64,000 nt of DNA from Lachancea dasiensis. Its lineage: Eukaryota > Ascomycota > Saccharomycetes > Saccharomycetales > Saccharomycetaceae. The notes beneath the pieces were generated by a model. That model was not told the origin of the DNA. It ran no database searches and saw only the letters and a program-made list of their open reading frames with translations. Shown here piece by piece: positions 39,030-49,966 of this stretch. Location: the NCBI GenBank assembly GCA_900074725.1, contig LT598458.1:1473666-1537665 (forward strand), given 5' to 3'. Position 1 is the first letter of the stretch. Every line of letters begins with the position of its first letter. A program made the translations under genes and the position numbers.

Positions 39030-40808
39030 ATGTCTCTTTCACCAGAGCCACAGGAAAAGTTGGATTACAAAATAGGAGAAACGCTCCCAGGAGTTGATGA
39101 CATAGAGTCCGGTCCCCAGCAAGGTGAAATCGAGGAATATTCATGTGCCTCTAACAAGTCGTGGTTCGAGGATTTCGTGGACGGCTTTCGCGAGCGTCGA
39201 ATTCCAGAAATCGACCCAAATCTTTCGCCAAACGAGAGGGCTATCCTGGCAAGTAGCCGTGCGCCACTGAACAGAACACTCAAAAATAGGCATCTACAGA
39301 TGATTGCCATTGGCGGATCTATCGGCACGGGGTTGTTCGTTGGCTCTGGAAAGGCGCTAAGAATTGGTGGACCCGCCGCAGTAATCATCGCATGGACTTT
39401 GACTGGGTCGATGGTATACTCAGTTGTACAAGCTCTTGGGGAATTATGCGTTGCATTGCCTGTTTCGGGTTCCTACTTATCTTATGTCTCACGATTCATC
39501 GAGCCCAGCTTTGGATTTGCTCTAGCCTACAACTACCTACTGGGTAACTTGATCACAGCTCCTTTGGAAATAATCTCTGCCTCGATCACTGTCGATTTCT
39601 GGGGCGTTGATCCGAAATATACGGAAGGTTTTGTTGCTCTCTTTTTTGTAGTCATCTATGGCATCAATTTCTTTGGTGTCAAAGGATATGGCGAAGCAGA
39701 GTTTATTTTTTCTCTCATCAAGGTGCTGGCTGTTATTGGATTCATATTCTTGGGCATCATTTTGACTTGTGGTGGTGGTCCTAACAGCGCCGGATACATT
39801 GGAGCGAGATACTGGTATAATCCCGGTGGCTTCGCAAATGGTTTCAAAGGATTCGCCTCTATATTTGTCACCTCGGCTTTTTCGTTTGCCGGAACAGAAT
39901 ACTTCGCCTTAGCCGCTGCTGAGAGTAAAAATCCCAGGAAAGACTTACCACGCGCAGCAAAACAAGTCTTTTGGAGAATCACTTTGTTCTATCTAATCTC
40001 GCTAACTTTGATAGGTTGTTTGGTGCCATATACCAATGACCGCTTGTTCGCCGCTGATAGTGTCGATATTACAGCTTCGCCGTTCGTAATTGCCATCACA
40101 GAGGCTGGGATTGGCGGCTTGCCCAGTGTTTTGAATGTTGTAATTCTTTTCGCAGTTCTTTCGGTTGGTAACTCATGTGTTTTCGCGGCTTCCCGCGCTG
40201 TTTTAGCTCTTTCTTACTACGGATTTTTGCCATCAAAGTTCGCCTACATCGATCAAAGAGGAAGACCGTTGATCGCTCTGGTGATATGCCTCATCTTCGG
40301 CCTTCTATGTTTCCTGGCTGGGTCTTCTAAGAAGGGAGTTGTGTTCGATTGGATGCTTGCCCTATCGGGGCTGAGCTCTTTCTTCACATGGGGATCGGTG
40401 TGCGTTTGCCATCTTCGCTTTAGGATGGCGTTGCGTGCTCAAAACAGAACCACCGATGAGCTCCCCTTTACCGCACAAACTGGAATATGGGGCTCGATCT
40501 ACGGATGTATTCTGATAGTTGTTGTTCTCTGTTTCCAATTCTGGGTGGCTCTGTTTCCCGTTGGGGAGAAACCGAACGCTGGTGCGTTTTTCGAGGAATA
40601 CCTGTCGTTCCCTGTTCTGTTGGTTTTCTACGCCGGTCACAAGCTATATACACGCAACTGGACCCTACTGATTCCAGCGAAAGATCTAGATATTGACACC
40701 GGAAGACGTGATGTGGATATCGAGTTGCTCAAGCAAGAAATTATAGAGGAGCGCGACTACATCAAGTCAAGATCTGTCTGGTACAGGGTATACCGCTTTT
40801 GGTGTTGA
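39030..40808 (+). CDS. General amino-acid permease, GAP1-like
   Basis: 592-aa plasma-membrane amino-acid/proton symporter of the YAT family, close to Gap1: LKNRHLQMIAIGGSIGTGLFVGSGKALR at helix 1, PLEIISASITVDFWG, FFGVKGYGEAEFIFSLIKV, SAFSFAGTEYFALAAAES and SVGNSCVFAASR. The C-terminus ends YRVYRFWC, the palmitoylated FWC motif of Gap1-class permeases, and the tail keeps a di-Leu-type EVDL/DIELLKQEI stretch. The frame begins upstream at GTG; ATG 39030 (MSLSPEPQEK) is the first real start. Compared with Gap1, residues at TGG/AGxS-type positions in helix 3 differ (SGSYLSYVSRF), so specificity may have changed. Confidence 0.92.
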   Translation: MSLSPEPQEKLDYKIGETLPGVDDIESGPQQGEIEEYSCASNKSWFEDFVDGFRERRIPEIDPNLSPNERAILASSRAPLNRTLKNRHLQMIAIGGSIGTGLFVGSGKALRIGGPAAVIIAWTLTGSMVYSVVQALGELCVALPVSGSYLSYVSRFIEPSFGFALAYNYLLGNLITAPLEIISASITVDFWGVDPKYTEGFVALFFVVIYGINFFGVKGYGEAEFIFSLIKVLAVIGFIFLGIILTCGGGPNSAGYIGARYWYNPGGFANGFKGFASIFVTSAFSFAGTEYFALAAAESKNPRKDLPRAAKQVFWRITLFYLISLTLIGCLVPYTNDRLFAADSVDITASPFVIAITEAGIGGLPSVLNVVILFAVLSVGNSCVFAASRAVLALSYYGFLPSKFAYIDQRGRPLIALVICLIFGLLCFLAGSSKKGVVFDWMLALSGLSSFFTWGSVCVCHLRFRMALRAQNRTTDELPFTAQTGIWGSIYGCILIVVVLCFQFWVALFPVGEKPNAGAFFEEYLSFPVLLVFYAGHKLYTRNWTLLIPAKDLDIDTGRRDVDIELLKQEIIEERDYIKSRSVWYRVYRFWC

Positions 40809-42060
40809 AAGATGCCACTATTCTCTTCTACAAACGTACGTACTGTACATGTTGTGATTCTCAAAGCTGTTTGGGGATACTTTTTCCTTTCAAACGTTTC
40901 ACATCGAAAGTGGCCACCTCGTCAACAACTTTCCGTAAATCATATATAAATCCATTCGGACTGTGTCTCCGAATGTCTCAGCTGTGTAAACGATTGCGTT
41001 GTTAACGACTTCCATTCTCGAACCACAAGAGTTATCAACTAATTAAATTAATAACCCCTAGAATCCCACGCTGCCCTTTAACGGTTGTGTTTGCTTATTA
41101 ACCGTAGTCCGCATCGCGAGAAATCAAACATTGTCAGGGACAGATGAGCTCACCATTCTATGGAAAATCCTCCTTTTGTCGCTTAGCACCGTCTTGCCTT
41201 ACCCATACATTTGTTGCTCTCTCATATCTCATACTGGTGATGCCAGAGGGAGTACATGCCGGGCAGATGCGTTCTCTGCTCAGGTCCCACACATTCTGCA
41301 ACATTTTCTGGTGAGCGTGGGTTGATGGTTCAGCACGTTACTCGAACCAGCCTTCTTCAAGCCCAAAGGGAGCAGTTTCCAGTGTTTACCATGTATGCGC
41401 TCCGATGGTTACCAAGGGCATACATTCTCCTTGTATGAGCGAAAATCCACGAAAGGTCGACAGTGGCGTCCGCGAAACTACTCATAAGAGTCTCAATGCG
41501 TTGCACAAAAACACACGATTATATAAGCCCCAACTTCCATTTATGGAAAGTGCACAAAAATGTAAGTGTCAATTGCTGCCCTCAGAAGACCGTGTACAAA
41601 GTACACGCTCGAGGAGCCACGGACACCACAAAAAGTTTGTTCAGGCGTATGGAACGATATTACACAGGCTCGAGAAAACTTCTCTGCGTCAGAGCGCATG
41701 CGAAGAAGAGTCGCAGGAAGGCGGTAGTCGTACATGTGTGAAGGCCAGGATTTTCGCAATTGAGATAACAACACCAGAAAACTAACTCATTTCGGGAAAC
41801 ACTGAGTTCCTGCCGACTCTTCACCGGCGTTTAACCATTTTAGTGATGCATGTGGGCCAACAGTGGGAGGTGTAATCGCGAACTTCAGAGACGTGGGTGG
41901 CGGAAGAAAAATGTGGGTGAAGACTTGAGTATAAGTACTGAGGTCCTCGGACGCTGTTGTATAACCTTCCGGTTTCCCTTCTGTCTTTCGAAGAGTCTAC
42001 TTTTAGTCTAAACTCTTCAGACTACGTTTCACTCGCTCAACAAAAGTCACACTACAAAAA
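40809..42060. other. Promoter region of the Ser-rich secreted protein
   Basis: 1.25 kb. TATAAG at 41930-41935, about 126 bases before the ATG. The small frames at 41131-41785 overlap in several registers and look like chance. Confidence 0.45.
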
Positions 42061-42687
42061 ATGAAGTACGGATCTGTTTTGGGCCTATTGGCCGTCTCCG
42101 CCGTGGTCTCTGCTCAATCCACCACCACTGATGACTTTTCCGCTACTGCTATCGTCGCGACTTTCACCAAGACGTCGACCTCTGGATCCGCTTCCTCCGC
42201 CCCAACCTCTGGTGCTTCTTCTGCGCCATCCTCTGGTTCCACCTCTGGTGCTTCTTCTGCTCCATCCTCTGGTTCCACCTCTGGTGCTTCTTCTGGATCC
42301 GCTTCCTCCGCCCCAACCTCTGGTGCTTCTTCCGGATCCGCTTCCTCCGCCCCAACCTCTGGTGCTTCTTCCGGATCTGCTTCTTCCGCTCCATCCTCTG
42401 GTTCCACCTCTGGTGCTTCTTCTGCTCCATCCTCTGGTTCCACCTCTGGTGCTTCTTCCGGATCCGCTTCCTCCGCCCCAACCTCTGGCTCCACCTCTGG
42501 ATCCGCCTCCATCACTTCCGGCTCTTCTTCTATCACCTCCGGTTCTGCTTCCATTACTTCTCTAAGCTCTATCGCTTCTTCTTCCGCTTTCTACCCAAAC
42601 AGCTCTGTTCCTCAATCTTCTGGAAGTTTGACCTCCATTGGTTCTTTGTCCTCTAACTCTACTGTTTCTGCGACTACCCTTTTATAA
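42061..42687 (+). CDS. Repetitive Ser-rich secreted (mucin-like) protein
   Basis: 208 aa. A clear N-terminal signal peptide (MKYGSVLGLLAVSAVVSA, cleavage probably after VSA, before Q19). After about 25 residues comes a Ser/Gly/Ala/Thr/Pro domain (about 44-150) built from two interleaved units, GASSAPSSGSTS (12 aa) and GASSGSASSAPTS (13 aa), followed by SITSGS repeats and two N-glycosylation sites (PNSS, SNST). No hydrophobic GPI-attachment tail: it ends VSATTLL. Codons are the optimal TCT/TCC, GCT and GGT, indicating strong expression. Probably a secreted or non-covalently held cell-wall protein, heavily O-mannosylated. Homologue not recognised. Confidence 0.8.
   Translation: MKYGSVLGLLAVSAVVSAQSTTTDDFSATAIVATFTKTSTSGSASSAPTSGASSAPSSGSTSGASSAPSSGSTSGASSGSASSAPTSGASSGSASSAPTSGASSGSASSAPSSGSTSGASSAPSSGSTSGASSGSASSAPTSGSTSGSASITSGSSSITSGSASITSLSSIASSSAFYPNSSVPQSSGSLTSIGSLSSNSTVSATTLL
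42195..42515 (+). repeat. Coding minisatellite in the Ser-rich gene
   Basis: Two related units of 36 and 39 bases alternate (order roughly A A B B B' A B). Neighbouring copies are almost identical in DNA, including shared GGATCCGC and TCCGGATC blocks, so the array probably changes copy number by recombination. All units keep the reading frame. Confidence 0.85.
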
Positions 42688-43862
42688 GCGAGATCTTCAT
42701 CTCATTTTTTACAGACTCAACATTGATGCGGAGTTTCTGCTGGTAATGAGTAAATATGTTCTCGGCTTTTGTAAACTTACTATGTACAACGTCGGCCCCA
42801 ATAATACCCATTTTTGAAATATACTAATGGTTGTTCTGTAATTCTCTTTTTGGAAACTGGCTTTACTCACTAAGCTCGATTTGCCGATGATCAAATTTGT
42901 TACAACGAAGAAGTATCCAGACAAGCTTAATTTCCATTAGCCACCTTACCTCGAGACAAATTGGCGAATGCCATCCTCCAAAGAGAGTGCAGCATTGATG
43001 ACAGTGAAAACAACCCAAAAAAATGTTTTCAAAAATGCTCACGGTTCACCCCCAATCCTATGTGATGGAACCAAATTGCATAACGACACTCGCTTTTGTC
43101 ACTGTGTCTTACGATCCGATACGACAAATGTCATAATGAGAAATGGCCGAAGAATAAAAAGAGTCCAACAACTACAGTCTGATATCTTACCCAGTATATT
43201 CTTCTACCATAGACTACTATGGATGTGCTAGGATATCAAGTATTCATCTCGAGTCCCAAATATTTGGTTCAATACATAATTCGACATTGTAGTTTATACA
43301 GTTTTGGTTCAATACATAATTCGACATTGTAGTTTATACAGTTTTACTCAAAAGGAAATAGGAACCTCACAAAATCCAGATCATTCACAGTGTCTACTCA
43401 CGCGATAAACAAGGACTTTGTCAAACCATGGCACTCGGCTCTGCATGATACTTCCAAGAGCTCCTCTAAGTGGTGTTGATGCCAGCGTCTTTTCCTCCTA
43501 CAACTTCAAAATTCAAGACGCATTAGCAGTGTATATTCTATTTACAAGGCAAATGGCCCTCATGATATGTAATAGCTGTAATAAGAAACTAGAAGCACAG
43601 ACCATCATTACCTCTCAAGCGTAGGCTTTCAGCGTATTGTATTATTATTGGCTTATAGAGGCAGCCCTTAATGTAGATATAGTAATTTTGAAGCGTCAGA
43701 AGGTGAGGCTTCCCTGAAATTCCCTGTCAAAAGGTTCGCGATTAGATGAGTTTACCACGGTTACATTATTGTACTGCATTGAAAGAGACCACGTATGTGC
43801 TAACTAGCCATATCGTACTACGAGCCTGATATAATGATCATCTTAGTTTGGCGTCATTCCTT
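42688..43862. other. Intergenic with a 40-base duplication
   Basis: 1.17 kb, no gene recognised. Contains the tandem duplication at 43265-43344. Confidence 0.45.
43265..43344 (+). repeat. Tandem duplication, two exact 40-base copies
   Basis: The unit begins TGGTTCAATACATAATTCGA; copies at 43265-43304 and 43305-43344 appear identical. Non-coding. Exact identity suggests a recent duplication. Confidence 0.9.
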
Positions 43863-45480
43863 ACAATCTTCAACGTTGTAGGCGAAGTTCTTGATAGCCT
43901 CATATATATTGTGGCCTATTGAGACCAAGTTGTGGTTGGAATCGCATGGGACTTGCCCGGAGGCAATTGGCGACCGGTTCCGACCCAGAAGACAATTGTT
44001 CAGCTATGGTACTTGGGCCTCATTTTGCTTGTATATGAAAAATATCAACACCATAAAATCTAACTTGTCTCCGCTATATGGGGTCTAACATGGGTTATTC
44101 TACCCATAGGGTTATCGTATGTTCTGATGGTCCCAGTTCACTCGACACCTCTACAATCTTCGCGGCAGGTGCTTCACTGCGCTCGAAAGGCCGGGTTTCA
44201 CAATGGCAGTTTAAAAGCTTTGCGGGCTAAAATGAGTCGACTTGGAGTAGTGTTGACACGTGCGGCTATGCTGAATGATGTTACGGGACTTGTCATGGCA
44301 CGAATCATCGCTAACTTAGGCGGAGAAGCTCGGCTTAGTCCTGCAGTTATTACCTCACTCATTCTCGTCTCTTTTGCATTTACCATTGCTTTTCTTCTAG
44401 CTTGCAAGTTTCTGATAAAGCCCCTAGTTTATACGAAACCTCTTTGAACTCTGAAAAACATCGCTATCTCTCAACCAGACTTCAAGTTACATTCGCGACT
44501 CACACAACTCTACTCTTCGTATTTGTTGTGATTTCTAGCTACGCTGGCACGTAAATATATATGCAGCTTATTTCGCCGGTGCAGGTATAAACTCGTATGA
44601 TAACGAGGTCCATAAGGTGATGTCGAATAAAACGTCAAGCTCAAGCTTTTCCTAGAGGAATGCTGTTAATAACTGTGTCCATGAATTCAATTTTACCGTG
44701 GTCAATTTGGTACATCAATTCGACAAGTGTCCTTGCTAAAAGCTAACGTCAATATCGAGGAATTCAAATCAGCCAAAGGGCACCACCCGCCGAATTGCAG
44801 AAAGGAATGATCTATACAGTTTCATGAACGGAGTACTTTCAGTAAATAGAGAGCCTGACGGTTGTTTAATAGCTGGGAGCCTTGTCAAAGCTTCTGCCTC
44901 TAATTTAGATTCTTGCAACATATCAAGGATACAATATGGTAGTCATACTTCGAGGTCCAATTCGCAATGATCTTGAAATCATAATTTCTTTTGCACCAAT
45001 ATGCTTCTCCATTACCATTTCTAGGATTTTGTTTGGGAGGATCATATGGAAAGGCTTAGTTTATGCTGCATTTATGACAATAGGTAAGTTCGTATGCGGA
45101 ATGTGGCTATTAGGAGATCTCGATACATGCAAATTGCTAATGGTATTGATTTTGGCGATTCCTCCTGGGGACTTCCTATGGTGAGATCACTTATGCCCCC
45201 GTTTATCACAGGCTAGCCTATGGTTTCGCGTGGCGAGGTCGGCTTTCTTCTATCTACCTTGGAAGAAAATAGAGGTAATTTTAACGCCGAACAATATTAT
45301 GTTGTAATTTGGGCTATAATGTTTTGCACAATAATTGGCCTGGGATTGGTAGGAGTGTTGATCAACAAAGTCAGAAAAATTCGTGATTCGAAAGAGATGA
45401 GTTCGGGTAAAGTGTATGACCCAATAGACACCTGGACCGAGGCGTCTTTCAATTTATTCTCAGAGGCCAATAATTTATGA
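43863..45480 (+). pseudogene. Decayed CPA2-type cation/H+ antiporter
   Basis: Remnant of a fungal Na+(K+)/H+ exchanger-domain protein. Readable blocks in order: NVVGEVLDSLIYI, an in-frame TGA at 43920, VVVGIAWDLPGGNW and TIVQLWYLGLILLVYE, an in-frame TAA at 44061, LPIGLSYVLMVPVHSTPLQ, RLGVVLTRAAMLNDVTGLVM with a long hydrophobic stretch to 44446, then after frame shifts IYAAYFAGAGINSYDNEV (about 44558), FAPICFSITISRILFGRIIW with GKFVCGMWLL (about 44990-45120), and MVSRGEVGFLLSTLEE to the final stop at 45480. At least two stops and several frameshifts, so not functional. The family exchanges cations for protons in plasma or internal membranes. Confidence 0.85.
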
Positions 45481-46737
45481 TTGAAGGAGAACTTTGAATA
45501 TCTACTCTTGAAGTTGCTAGCAAATATATTGTCCAGCTACTGGAAGCATTTTTAGCATAGCTAAACTACGCTCCTGTTGGGACAATGTCACGAGAAACGC
45601 TCCATGTTTTGTATATTATCAAATTACACAACTGGAAACAGAGGTGGTGCCAGTATTTACAGTGGTTCAGATTGTCGAAAAATAAATTGCCGGCGAGCAA
45701 GAAAAGTTTATGAAAAGTGGTTTGGGGCATAGGACGATACTCAAAACATGGTCAAATATATTATCCAATGAGAGATATAATATTTTTGAAACTCAAGTAT
45801 AAGCTCGCTCCTAGGCCAAATTTTTGTGTCAGTACCGACTGATTGGAAGATTAGATAGATAGCTTTTACAGCCAAAAAATCACGCCAACAACTTAAGGTT
45901 CCGATATATGATTTACGAGTACTGAACCAAAACCTTTCTTTGTGGAGTGAAGCATCTGGGGCAGCTTAAACATGGTGAATCATGTAAAGTCCGGTAAAAA
46001 CTTAACCTATCTTAGAATTGCGGCAGAGGATGCCTTAAATAGCTTCTCGCAAGGTAGAATCTCTCGTTACCAGGAGTGTAGCAAATTAGAGTGCTGTTTG
46101 TGCTTCTGCGTATTGTCATAATCTAACGCCTGGTCCCTCATTCCTGCCGATAGTGATAAGATGCCCGTTGAGCGGATATCGAAGCGCTCCTGACTATCTT
46201 TCCGCAAGGAAAGGCCAATTTATAGCTTCATCTAGAAAATGACCACAGAATACAGATAATGAGGAGGTGTGGACGAGCGTGTACCTTTTCAAACATTTTT
46301 TTAGCTGTCTTCATAACTTCTCTGCAGTCCCCTTTGGAGGTTGTTTTCTTCCACATGTCAGCCGGCTACGAATTCTGTCGTGAGCCACTTTTCAGGTCGG
46401 GTATTAATACAAAGTCAAATCAATCGGATTTCATTGTAGGTCACTGTCAACATTTGCATATACAACTAGAAAGTGAAGTAAATACTATTATGGGCTTGTA
46501 TCGGCTCTTGTTTTATACCTCTTGGTGCACTGGGGAAAATGCCTAATGTAATATAGAGCGTTTTGATTAATTCAAACCTAGGTTGTGCTAGAAAGGCAAC
46601 ATTCTCTTCTGTACGCCTTCGGATTGATGGAATGCTGAATTAGATTGGTTATGGCCAACATGGGATGGTTTGAAGTCAACTTTTGTTTGAAGGATGGAAG
46701 TCAACAATGAAACTAGACATCCTCTACATCCCCTCTC
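45481..46737. other. Intergenic, nothing recognised
   Basis: 1.26 kb of AT-rich sequence. A 95-codon frame at 46259-46546 (+) has no family resemblance I can see. Confidence 0.4.
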
Positions 46738-47325
46738 TCACTTACGAAAATCAGTGATAGCACGATCTTTGTCCCCAATCTCCCTTAATACTCTGCATGG
46801 GTTCCCTGCAGCAACGACACCAGAAGGGATGTTCTTGACGACAACGCTTCCCGCAGCAATAACCGAATCCTTGCCAATAGTCACACCTGGAACTACAGTA
46901 ACGCCACCTCCAATCCAAACGTTATCCTCGATGTATATTGGCAACGCAAATTCATCACCTTTCAATCTTCTCTCCGAGTCCAGCGGATGGCCTGCCGTAT
47001 ACAGTCCCACGTTAGGGCCCATGATGACATTGTTACCTAGGCGTACCTCTGCCACATCCAGAATGACGAGATTGTGGTTGCTGTACACGTTGTCACCGAT
47101 GTGTATATTGCTACCATAGTCGCAATAGAAGGGTTGCTCGATCCAAAAATTAGAGCCGCAGCTTCCAAAAAGATCTCTAATAGCTTTTTCTCTTAATTTC
47201 TCCTCTTTTGGATGAAGATTATTGTAATCATATAGCTTTGATTTGGCCTCCTGCCTCAAGAAAGCGTATTCTTCCCTGGCTGGATCATAAAGTTTGCCTG
47301 GCACTATCTCTTGAAGAACTGTCAT
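46738..47325 (-). CDS. Hexapeptide-repeat acetyltransferase (maltose/galactoside O-acetyltransferase type)
   Basis: 195-aa left-handed beta-helix acyltransferase of the LacA/Maa/NodL group, like S. cerevisiae YJL218W (196 aa). An N-terminal Mac domain (about 8-58, KLYDPAREEYAFLRQEAK) precedes the hexapeptide repeats. The catalytic His is at 113 (YTAGHPLD), and the CoA-binding end IGGGVTVVPGVTIGKDSVIAAGSVVVKNIP and AAGNPCRVLREI is intact. Transfers acetyl from acetyl-CoA to sugar hydroxyls; probably a cytosolic trimer. The family is mainly bacterial and patchy in yeasts, usually subtelomeric, as here. It stands alone between long non-coding stretches. Confidence 0.92.
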   Translation of the reverse strand: MTVLQEIVPGKLYDPAREEYAFLRQEAKSKLYDYNNLHPKEEKLREKAIRDLFGSCGSNFWIEQPFYCDYGSNIHIGDNVYSNHNLVILDVAEVRLGNNVIMGPNVGLYTAGHPLDSERRLKGDEFALPIYIEDNVWIGGGVTVVPGVTIGKDSVIAAGSVVVKNIPSGVVAAGNPCRVLREIGDKDRAITDFRK

Positions 47326-49966
47326 GCTTTTGCTTGGGTACTGGTAGACAGAGAAATGCCATATGGAGCGTAGCTATGCTGCCCTTAAAATACCTAGACT
47401 GTCTCGACGATCTTCGGTAGCAACAAGGGTCCGATCAAAAAAAAAAAACATCTATGGTGACACCGGTTTTCCGGCTAGCCGTTTTCGGGCTATCCAAACA
47501 CCATGGGAAAAACAATAAGAACTTTATTAATCATTTGTGTTTGCAGTGTTTTCCAGGTTAATAATATCTTCCTACAAAGTCTAACATGTAAATATTTAAG
47601 AATAGAAACAACCTTTAAGCTGCCACTATCGTTCCTCTTCATATTCAACTGCTTATAAATATCTTGGACTCGAAGTGGCACTGCAGGTAAGAGCCAGCGA
47701 GAAATACGGCCAGTCTGGATGCCACACTAGCCGAGGCCAAAAAATGGCACCTTCGCTTGCCTAACCTACACAGAAGCCTCTCCTTGGTTATAGGCAGGCC
47801 TAGTTTTGCAGTGACGGATATCATCCATTAAACCTTGGCTGCTACGCAGTTTGAACGTTTTACTTCTTGGCTGAAACTAACATAAAGCAAAAACTCGTAT
47901 AACCAATCTTGTCTCCTTGACTATGTTACGGACTACCTTACTTGCGAAACCAGGCTCAACTAAGAGAGATAATGTGAATGATAGCGATTTACTAATTAGG
48001 CTGCCTTGAGATTCCCCATAGGGATCTGGTTATTGAGATCTCAGCGAGTGTTTCTCTCGAGATTTATTTGTTCGCCATCAAAGAGAGCACGCTTTTTGAA
48101 CTACCCGAGATCATCTCTTTAATGGGCTAATGAGGAAAAGCCTGCCAGTCATGTTTAGTACACCAGCACATCTGAATAGACACTAATTGTAAATGATATG
48201 AACAGTACATGCTTAAGTGCCAAAAAATTCAAGGCTTCAAAGACCTTTCAATAAAAGCTGCGATACTTCTGGGTAATCTCGAACTTGGGATGATTTTGAT
48301 TTTGGCGGGCCTACGTTTTGCGTCTACCAACTCTTCTTTCACCATTTTGGGTCGCTGATTTGTCAAGTTATACTAAACTTGAAAGCGAACCTTCTCGAAT
48401 CGAAAATGTCACAAAACATGAAGAGGTCATCCCTGCTTTTGAAAAGTTTAGGTGCTGTAAGAATGTGGTGAAAACCTATGAAGTCTTAGTAGTTTTTGTG
48501 GGCTTTTTGATTACGCGGAATATTCATTTTTACAACATTTCTGGTTTAGGTTCTAAGACAAAAGGCAAGCAGGTCTACCAAGAAAAAAGAACAGCCCAAA
48601 GATCACTCTTACATCTTCTGCCTTTAGTTTATTAATCAAAGATTTTTATGCTCACTCTTATCTTGCTGACGCTGGGAATGCTACCGTTCGCAAACCGTAC
48701 CTAAACCAAAGAACTGCTAAACACATAGAAGTAAAAGCACTGTAAGTGCCGGCCAAAAATCAATTCTTGCATTGTGGTTGTTGCTGGTCTATGACCGTTT
48801 AATATATACCTGTGCGTTACAACCCGACTAGTAAACAAAGAATGCTATTTTAGTTTCCTTATATGCACAATTGTATGACTGCCATACGGAGGCTGTCAAT
48901 ACCCAGGTGTTGCTAAATATTTATTTTACCATATGCTAGAGAGATGCTCCGAAAACAGTAAATTAAACTAAATGTATGCTCCAAGTATCCACATTGGGAT
49001 GGCCTAAGAAGAGGATGGCACGCGTAACACTAATACGAGATCACAAGCAAACAAGGCTGCCGCTTGATCGGTGAGTGATAAATAATATAAACAAAACAGC
49101 ATATTGTTTGATGTTTTTTTTCAGAGAGCAGAGATCCAACCTATGGTCTCCATATTAGCTTTCTTTTGGCACCCACTTCTCTTCAAAGTGCTTTGTCTTC
49201 TGAAACTATCCAGAGCATATCAAATTAGAAACGACAAGCGTCAAATGAATCTTGATAAGGTGAGATCAAGTAATAGAAAACGCTTGGTGACAAGAGATGT
49301 TTAGAACCTTGTTTTAAAAAGCCATTATAGAAATTAGAGGAAACCATCAGTTCCTTGACATAACAGTTCTTGAAAGACGTTATTCAATATATCTGATTGA
49401 ATTGCGTCATTAACCTCTTGATGGTGGGAATTATATCGGTTCTTGTCAAGGTAGGTCACCTCTGCGAAGCGGCAAATATTCGAGCCCTGTACACTTTTGG
49501 GCCATGATCATGTCATTCATCATGAGGTTTTGGGAAGAAAGTCTCTGATCTATCAAATAAAGCCGAAGTGAACCTTTGGATGTGTTCAGAACATTGTGTC
49601 AGCGGATCAAGCATGTGACATCCTGGTCACACCTCATTTTTGTGATTAATGTGGACGGAGACATAAAGTCTCTGTGGGGCTCACATCTATAGGTCCACGT
49701 AAGTTTTTCATTATATTGGCACTACCCAAAATTTCGAGGTTGGCAACATGTCAAAAATGTGTGCGACTTGAAGACCCGGTGACCAAAGTCATAGAAAGAC
49801 AGTGTTAATACGTACATGTGTGAATGCCGAAGAGAGAAATCAAGGAATTGCAGCACATATTTAGATAATTTTCCTGTCATGTAAAGTATATAAGGGACCT
49901 TCAAATATCAACACTTAAAGTAGTGCCTATAATAAGATATCAAGGCCAAAAAGCTCCCAATTCAAC
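47326..49966. other. Gene-poor stretch before the sulfonate transporter
   Basis: 2.6 kb. The SOA1-like promoter contains TATATAAG at 49887-49894. Frames at 48318-48635 (from TTG) and 49104-49304 show no recognisable product; the first could be a decayed membrane protein but I cannot place it. Confidence 0.4.

Noticed and set aside
42114-42565. Long open frames antisense and in another frame across the Ser-rich repeats
   Set aside because: They arise because the repeat units lack stops in all frames; composition (Glu/Pro and Leu/Pro repeats) is an artefact of the coding repeat.
43265-43344. CRISPR-like array
   Set aside because: Two adjoining copies without spacers, in a eukaryotic genome; a plain tandem duplication.
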